From Sphingomonas radiodurans (GTDB lineage: Bacteria > Pseudomonadota > Alphaproteobacteria > Sphingomonadales > Sphingomonadaceae), in NCBI RefSeq assembly GCF_020866845.1, contig NZ_CP086594.1, forward strand, positions 248,001-312,000: a DNA stretch of 64,000 nt, given 5' to 3'. Positions 59,284 through 64,000 of the stretch are shown piece after piece. The position numbers and the translations under genes are program-made. Numbering within the stretch: the stretch's first letter is position 1; each line of letters begins with the position of its first letter. Below the pieces are notes generated by a model. The model was given only the letters and a program-made list of their open reading frames with translations. It ran no database searches and was not told the DNA's origin.

Positions 59284-60065
59284 CGAGCCTGAAAGAGATC
59301 CTCGACGGCCTCGAACCGCTGGGCGACGGCCCCGGCTGGCGCGGCACGATCCCCGATGGCTGGCTGCAGGGCCGCACCGGCTATGGCGGGCTTTCCGCTG
59401 CGATCGCACTGCATTGCGCGATGCAATCCGACGTCGATCTGCCCCCGCTGCGCTCCGCCCAGGTCAGCTTCATCGGCCCGCTCGCCGGCCCGATCATGGT
59501 CACCGCCCACCGCCTGCGCCGCGGCAAGAATGCCGCCTTCATCCAGGCCGATATCGAAAGCGAAGCGGGGCTCGGCTTGCGCTGCACCTTCGTGTTTATG
59601 CGCGCGATCGAAAGCGAGGTCGATTACGCGACCACCACCGTCCCCGATTTCGCCCAGCCCGGCCCCGACGATACGACCTTCAAGGGGCATCCCGCCGTCG
59701 CCTTCACGCAGAACTTCGAGTTCCTCGATCGCCGCGACGGCCCGAACCTGAAGCCCGCCGAATGGCTGCGCTGGACGCGGCTCAACGAGCGCGAAGGGCT
59801 CGATCCGATGGTCGAGCTGCTCGCGATCGGCGATTGCCTGCCCCCCGCCGCGCTGCGCCTGCTCGGCCGCAACGTGCCGATGAGTTCGCTGACGTGGATC
59901 CTCAACGTGCTCGGGCCGACGCCGACGACGCAGGACGGCTGGTGGCTGCTGCGCTCGAACGCGGATTATGCGCGGTCGGGCAGTTCCTCGCAGCAGATGG
60001 GCATCTGGAACAGCGCAGGCGAAATGGTGGCGGAGCAGATGCAGTCGGTGGCGGTGTTCGCTTAG
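59280..60065 (+). CDS. Acyl-CoA thioesterase, TesB-like double hotdog
   Basis: 261 residues. Two hotdog halves: LQGRTGYGGLSAAIALHCAM, RSAQVSFIGPLAGPIMVTA, RRGKNAAFIQADIESEAG in the first, and LTWILNVLGPT with SSQQMGIWNSAGEMVAEQMQSVAVF in the second. This is the TesB/4HBT_3 arrangement. Translationally coupled to the ligase; it may remove dead-end CoA products or release a product acid. Confidence 0.87.
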   Translation: MTSLKEILDGLEPLGDGPGWRGTIPDGWLQGRTGYGGLSAAIALHCAMQSDVDLPPLRSAQVSFIGPLAGPIMVTAHRLRRGKNAAFIQADIESEAGLGLRCTFVFMRAIESEVDYATTTVPDFAQPGPDDTTFKGHPAVAFTQNFEFLDRRDGPNLKPAEWLRWTRLNEREGLDPMVELLAIGDCLPPAALRLLGRNVPMSSLTWILNVLGPTPTTQDGWWLLRSNADYARSGSSSQQMGIWNSAGEMVAEQMQSVAVFA

Positions 60066-60190
60066 CAAATCGTCGCAGCGACAAATTGCGACACTTTCCC
60101 CGTCCTGCGGTACAGGCGTGCGACATGGTGGTTCCATATCGGTGAGTAACGGCGAGGATGATCCCCGCCCCGACAAAGGACCACCGACCC

Positions 60191-60862
60191 ATGAAACGCT
60201 TCATCCTAGCCGCCGCGCTGGCCGGCACCACCATCGCCGGCATGGCGGCTGCCCAGAATGCGGCGCCCGCAGCCAAGTCGATGCCAAAGCGTGCAATGGC
60301 GCTCGACCTCAACAAGGACGGCATCATCACGCGGGCCGAGGTGACCGCCGCCGCCGATGCGCGCTTCGCGAAGCTCGACACCAACCGCGACGGCACCATC
60401 TCGGCCAGCGAGCGCCCGAACAAGCGCGGCACCAACATGCGTGACATGACGCGCGAGCAGCTGCGCCAGAAGACCCTCGCCCGCTTCGATCGCGCGGACG
60501 GGAACAAGGATGGCAGGCTGGAAGCGGCCGAGCGGCAGGCAATGGGCGGCAAGCAGCGTCGTGAGCGCGCCGGATTGGCGGACGGCGGCCCGCGCGGTGG
60601 ACGCGGCGAGATGCGCCACGGCGGCCGCCATGCCCGCGGCGGCGGCATGGGCGCGATGATGATGGCCGATGCGAACCGCGACGGCGTCCTCACCAAGGCC
60701 GAGGCGATGTCCGCGGCACAGGCGATGTTCGACAAGGTCGACACCAATCGCGACGGCCGCATCGACCAGGCCGAGCGCAAGGAGGCGCGCAGCGTGATGA
60801 AGATGCGCCGCGGCGGTCCGGACGGCGGCCCCGGCGGCATGCCGAACGGCGCAGCGCGCTAA
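60191..60862 (+). CDS. Secreted EF-hand calcium-binding protein
   Basis: 223 residues. Signal peptide MKRFILAAALAGTTIAGMAA (cleaved near AAQ). Five EF-hand loops at about 39-50 (DLNKDGIITRAE), 63-74 (DTNRDGTISASE), 103-114 (DGNKDGRLEAAE), 160-171 (DANRDGVLTKAE) and 184-195 (DTNRDGRIDQAE). A Gly/Arg/His/Met-rich linker (about 131-158) could bind other metals. Located 62 bases before an OmpR-type response regulator gene and possibly its target. Confidence 0.9.
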   Translation: MKRFILAAALAGTTIAGMAAAQNAAPAAKSMPKRAMALDLNKDGIITRAEVTAAADARFAKLDTNRDGTISASERPNKRGTNMRDMTREQLRQKTLARFDRADGNKDGRLEAAERQAMGGKQRRERAGLADGGPRGGRGEMRHGGRHARGGGMGAMMMADANRDGVLTKAEAMSAAQAMFDKVDTNRDGRIDQAERKEARSVMKMRRGGPDGGPGGMPNGAAR

Positions 60863-60924
60863 GGCACGCCGATCGTGCGCCGGACGGCCGATCCGCCGTC
60901 CGGCGCTTCACGCGGGAGCGCGAC

Positions 60925-61662
60925 ATGCTAGACACCGACGCCATGGCCGATCTGCCCCATTTGCTGCTCGTCGACGACGAGCGTTCGATCCGCGAGCCGC
61001 TGGCGCAATATCTCACCAAGCAGGGCTTCCGCGTCACGCAGGTCGGCGACGCGGAGGCAGCACGCACGCGGCTCGGCGCCTATTCCATCGACCTCGTGGT
61101 GCTCGACATCATGATGCCGGGCGAGGACGGCCTGAGCCTGTGCCGCCACATCCGCGCGACGAGCGAGACGCCCGTCATCCTGCTCACCGCGCGCACCGAG
61201 GAGACCGATCGCATCATCGGCCTGGAAATGGGCGCGGACGATTATGTCGTGAAGCCTTTTTCCCCGCGCGAACTGGCGGCGCGGATCAAGGTGGTGCTGC
61301 GCCGCATGCAGGCCGGCGGCACGCGGCAGCACGCGCCCGAGGCTGGCGCTTATGCCTTCGCCGGCTGGGTGCTGAAGACCGGCGAGCGCACGCTGGTCGA
61401 TCGCGAGGGCGTCGCGATGCCGCTGTCGACCGGCGAGTATAATTTGCTCCACGCGCTCGCCACGCGCCCGCGTCAGGTGCTGACACGCGATCAACTGCTC
61501 GATCTGACGCAGGGGCGCGAGGCGGCGGCGTTCGACCGCGCGATCGACAATCAGGTCAGCCGGCTGCGTAAGAAGATCGAAGTCGATCCCAAGGCGCCGC
61601 AGCTGATCAAGACGGTATGGGGCGGCGGCTACACGCTCGCGGCCGAAGTCACGCGGCTGTGA
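60925..61662 (+). CDS. OmpR-family response regulator
   Basis: 245 residues. Receiver domain with acidic pocket LLLVDDERSIREPL, phospho-acceptor Asp61 in LVVLDIMMPGEDG, and the switch Thr/Lys in LLTAR and YVVKPFSP. Then a winged-helix output domain (LSTGEYNLLHALATRP, VLTRDQLLDLTQGREAAAFD, RAIDNQVSRLRKKIEVDP, IKTVWGGGYTLA). CGGGAG precedes the ATG. The cognate kinase follows 10 bases later. Confidence 0.94.
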   Translation: MLDTDAMADLPHLLLVDDERSIREPLAQYLTKQGFRVTQVGDAEAARTRLGAYSIDLVVLDIMMPGEDGLSLCRHIRATSETPVILLTARTEETDRIIGLEMGADDYVVKPFSPRELAARIKVVLRRMQAGGTRQHAPEAGAYAFAGWVLKTGERTLVDREGVAMPLSTGEYNLLHALATRPRQVLTRDQLLDLTQGREAAAFDRAIDNQVSRLRKKIEVDPKAPQLIKTVWGGGYTLAAEVTRL

Positions 61663-61672
61663 TGTCACCGCG

Positions 61673-62983
61673 ATGAGGCTGCCGTACCCGCGCAACCTGC
61701 CGGGGCAGCTCGCCTCGCTGCTGGCGCTCGCGCTGTTCCTCGCGCAGGCGATCAACCTTGCGCTGGTGCTGCGCGACCGGGCCGAATTCCGTCTCGCCCA
61801 GGCCACGAGGCCGGCGGCGATCCGCATCGCCGACGCGCTCGAGCGTGCCGACGAACGCCCGCTCGCCCCTGACCGCGGCCGGGTCCGGCGGCGCGCGACC
61901 AATCCGATCCCGCCGCGGCTCGAGCGCCATCCCGAGGTTGCCGCCGAGTTGCGCCGCCAGTTAATTGAGGCCGGCGTTACGCCCGGCCGCATCGATACCG
62001 GAATCCGACCGATCGAAACCCAGCACCGCCGCCGCCAGCGCGGGCGCAACGCCGACACGATCGTGATCGCGGTGCAGCAGCCTGACGGCGGATGGGTCTC
62101 GACCAACGCGCCGTGGCCGCGACCTGATGCGCGGATCGTGTGGGCGCTGCTCGCCCAGACCGCGATCATCTACATCCTGATCCTCGTGCCGGTACTCTGG
62201 CTCGCCCGGCGCATCTCGCGGCCGTTGCGCGCGCTGGCGGTGGCGACGCGCAACTTCACCCCCGGCGCTGCCCCGACCCCGCTCGAGAGCGCCGGCCCGA
62301 GCGATGTCCGCGACGTGATCGCCGCCTACAATGCACTCACTCATCGCGTCACCGCGATGCTCGACGAGAAGGACCGGATGCTCGGCGCGATCGGCCACGA
62401 CCTGCGCACCCCGCTCGCCTCGCTGCGCGTGCGGATCGAATCGGTCGAGGACGATCAGGATCGCGCGAAGATGGCCGACACGATCGAGGAAATGAGCCGC
62501 ACGCTCGACGACATCCTCTCGCTCGCGCGCCTCGGCCGGCCGAGCGAGGCGGTGACCGAGGTCGATCTCGCCGCCCTGGTCGATGCGGTCGTCGAGGATT
62601 TCCGCGATCTCGGCGCCGATGTCTCGTTCGAGGAAGCCGCCCGGCTGCGCATGCGGCTGCGCCCGACACTGTTCCGCCGCGCGGTGCGCAACCTCATCGA
62701 AAATGCGATCAAATATGCCGGCGCAGTCGAGGTATCGCTACAGCAGGAGGGCACACGAGTACTCGTCTGCGTCGCCGATCGCGGCCCTGGCATCCCGCAG
62801 GACCGGCTCGAGGCGGTGTTCGATCCATTCACCCGGCTGGAGCGCTCGCGCAATCGCGACACCGGCGGGATCGGCCTCGGCCTGTCGCTCGCCCGCGCGA
62901 TCGTCCGCGACGCCGGCGGCGAGATCATCCTCGCGAACCGCGAAGGCGGCGGCCTGACCGCGACGATCACGCTGCCGCGCTGA
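61673..62983 (+). CDS. Sensor histidine kinase (EnvZ-like, HAMP)
   Basis: 436 residues. Membrane spans at about 12-35 and 157-178 ([20 protein letters not shown]) bracket a periplasmic domain rich in Arg/Pro, about 120 residues, without an identified sensor fold. A HAMP linker follows, then HisKA with His242 in [16 protein letters not shown], and HATPase_c ([45 protein letters not shown]). Partner of the regulator just upstream. The signal is unknown; the neighbouring calcium-binding protein makes a divalent-cation signal worth testing. Confidence 0.93.
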   Translation: MRLPYPRNLPGQLASLLALALFLAQAINLALVLRDRAEFRLAQATRPAAIRIADALERADERPLAPDRGRVRRRATNPIPPRLERHPEVAAELRRQLIEAGVTPGRIDTGIRPIETQHRRRQRGRNADTIVIAVQQPDGGWVSTNAPWPRPDARIVWALLAQTAIIYILILVPVLWLARRISRPLRALAVATRNFTPGAAPTPLESAGPSDVRDVIAAYNALTHRVTAMLDEKDRMLGAIGHDLRTPLASLRVRIESVEDDQDRAKMADTIEEMSRTLDDILSLARLGRPSEAVTEVDLAALVDAVVEDFRDLGADVSFEEAARLRMRLRPTLFRRAVRNLIENAIKYAGAVEVSLQQEGTRVLVCVADRGPGIPQDRLEAVFDPFTRLERSRNRDTGGIGLGLSLARAIVRDAGGEIILANREGGGLTATITLPR

Positions 62984-62994
62984 TTGCCGTCGCT

Positions 62995-63057
62995 CCGTTC
63001 GTCCCGAGCAACGTCGAGGGACATGGTTTGTGTCTCGACTTCGCTCGACACGAACGG
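62995..63057. repeat. Palindromic intergenic repeat, family A, copy 5
   Basis: CCGTTCGTCCCGAGCAACGT...GTCGAGGGACA and TGTCTCGACTTCGCTCGACA plus CGAACGG: the shortest, most compact copy, with only a few bases at the centre. Lies between the kinase gene and dcd. Confidence 0.87.
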
Positions 63058-63129
63058 TTCGGGGCGCGCCGGTCGATGCTTGCCAACCTCACCGACACGC
63101 GCGAAGAGCGCGCGCAAGGGGAGCTTACC

Positions 63130-63684
63130 ATGTCCGTCCAGTCCGATCGTTGGATCCGCGAGCAGGCGCTCGCCACCGGCATGATCGAGCCGTTCGTCGA
63201 GGCGCAGCGGCGCGACGGGTGCATCAGCTACGGGCTCAGTTCCTACGGTTATGACGCGCGCGTCGCCGACGAATTCAAGATCTTCACCAACGTCGATTCG
63301 GCCACCGTCGACCCGAAGGATTTCGCCGCCAACAGCTTCGTCGATCGCAAGACCGACGTGTGCATCATCCCGCCGAACAGCTTCGCGCTGGCGCGGACGG
63401 TGGAATATTTCCGCGTGCCGCGCGACATTCTGGTGATCTGCCTTGGCAAATCGACCTACGCGCGCTGCGGTATCATCGTGAACGTCACCCCGCTCGAACC
63501 TGGCTGGGAGGGACACGTGACGCTCGAATTCTCGAACACCACGCCGCTGCCCGCGAAGATCTACGCCAATGAAGGTGCGTGTCAGTTCCTGTTCCTGCAG
63601 GGCAACGAGCCGTGCGAGGTCAGCTACGCCGATCGCGCCGGCAAATACATGCGCCAGCGCGGTGTGACACTGCCCAAGCTGTAA
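63130..63684 (+). CDS. dcd: dCTP deaminase
   Basis: Deaminates dCTP to dUTP for thymidylate supply. 184 residues, normal length. Conserved [19 protein letters not shown], then [20 protein letters not shown] with the catalytic region (SxxAR) and [20 protein letters not shown], and [16 protein letters not shown] precedes ATG 63130 at the right distance; longer open frame upstream belongs to the kinase in another frame. Confidence 0.96.
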   Translation: MSVQSDRWIREQALATGMIEPFVEAQRRDGCISYGLSSYGYDARVADEFKIFTNVDSATVDPKDFAANSFVDRKTDVCIIPPNSFALARTVEYFRVPRDILVICLGKSTYARCGIIVNVTPLEPGWEGHVTLEFSNTTPLPAKIYANEGACQFLFLQGNEPCEVSYADRAGKYMRQRGVTLPKL

Positions 63685-63720
63685 ATCACGCAACCCTCGC
63701 GACCCGTCGCGAGCCGTCCA

Positions 63721-64000
63721 TCAGCCTCGAAACATGCCGCCAGCGTCCCGCCCGAGCACGCCGTCATATCCACCCTGTCGCTCCAGAAACGCCCGCGCCT
63801 CCACCTCGATCGCGCGCGGGAACGGGGCTCCCTCGTCCACCCCGACGTACAGAAGCGCCAGTCGCTCGTCGGCCAGGAAGATCGCGTCATACTTGTCGAG
63901 CCACAGCGTGAGATGCGCGCGGAGCAGGCTGGCACTAGGCAGCGTCCGGACGATCTGCGGATGCTTGTCGAGCAGCTCCAGCGTCCGCTTGTTGTACTCG
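63721..64000 (-). CDS. Unrecognised protein, C-terminal part (cut by window edge)
   Basis: About 92 residues to a TGA at 63721; the beginning lies outside the window. It is charged and helical (YNKRTLELLDKHPQIVRTL, LTLWLDKYDAIFLADERLA, AIEVEARAFLERQGG), ends GRDAGGMFRG, and shows no motif I recognise. The codon pattern (G/C at third positions) supports real coding. Convergent with dcd, 36 bases apart. Confidence 0.6.
   Translation of the reverse strand, partial: EYNKRTLELLDKHPQIVRTLPSASLLRAHLTLWLDKYDAIFLADERLALLYVGVDEGAPFPRAIEVEARAFLERQGGYDGVLGRDAGGMFRG

Noticed and set aside
5109..63057. The repeated palindromic arms as a possible CRISPR array
   Set aside because: Copies are dispersed over kilobases, inverted around a centre and without regular spacers; there are no cas genes.
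62140..63684. A 514-codon reading of dcd extending back into the kinase gene
   Set aside because: The upstream part is another frame of the kinase. dCTP deaminase starts cleanly at ATG 63130 with a ribosome-binding site.

Overview
The window is a 64-kb chromosomal segment of a GC-rich alphaproteobacterium, almost certainly a sphingomonad (Sphingomonas or a close relative). The best evidence is a 420-residue serine palmitoyltransferase nearly collinear with the Sphingomonas enzyme, sitting beside a dedicated acyl carrier protein and an NDUFA9-like reductase. The split glycine dehydrogenase, the Cpa/Tad naming set, the ispH-thrB-rnhA operon and the many TonB/acyl-CoA genes agree. No tRNA, rRNA, IS element, phage gene or CRISPR array was seen. 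Both ends cut through genes: proS on the left and an unrecognised gene on the right.

Layout. 1-3306: proS (partial), a DMT transporter and a DUF885 putative metallohydrolase. 3328-8548: the glycine-cleavage operon read leftward (gcvT-gcvH-gcvPA-gcvPB) behind a tandem glycine riboswitch, with palindromic repeats between genes. 8549-14852: a lipoprotein, then ispH-thrB-rnhA, a secreted unknown, and a FAD oxidase/alpha-beta hydrolase pair. 14906-22562: a Tad (Flp-type) pilus assembly operon cpaA-B-C-D-E-tadB-tadC in which the ATPase gene cpaF is missing from its usual place. 22703-28786: glyQ-glyS and ppdK; glyS carries two in-frame palindromic repeat insertions. 28888-33594: a TraB/GumN protein, rplY, pth, proB. 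32713-35252: sphingolipid genes (reductase, ACP, spt), followed by a hybrid histidine kinase and lptF-lptG. 39648-60065: an accessory catabolic region built from short-chain dehydrogenases, an aminoglycoside-phosphotransferase-like kinase, a zinc alcohol dehydrogenase, three acyl-CoA dehydrogenases, an AMP-dependent acyl-CoA ligase, a thioesterase, two MFS carriers, a large TonB-dependent receptor and regulators, including a protein with two TetR DNA-binding domains. 60191-64000: a secreted EF-hand protein, an OmpR-type two-component system, dcd and a partial unknown.

How the parts work together. The glycine genes convert excess glycine to C1 units under direct glycine control. The Spt/ACP/reductase group starts sphingolipid synthesis, and the adjacent LptFG permease genes suggest a link to envelope lipid export in an organism group that uses glycosphingolipids in place of LPS. 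The catabolic region looks like import of a hydrophobic substrate through the TonB receptor, CoA activation and dehydrogenation; the kinase plus ACAD pair resembles a split version of the ACAD10/11 4-hydroxyacyl-CoA pathway.

A pervasive feature is thirteen palindromic elements of four families scattered between genes and, twice, inside glyS. Products and coordinates come from reading the sequence alone; no database search was run.
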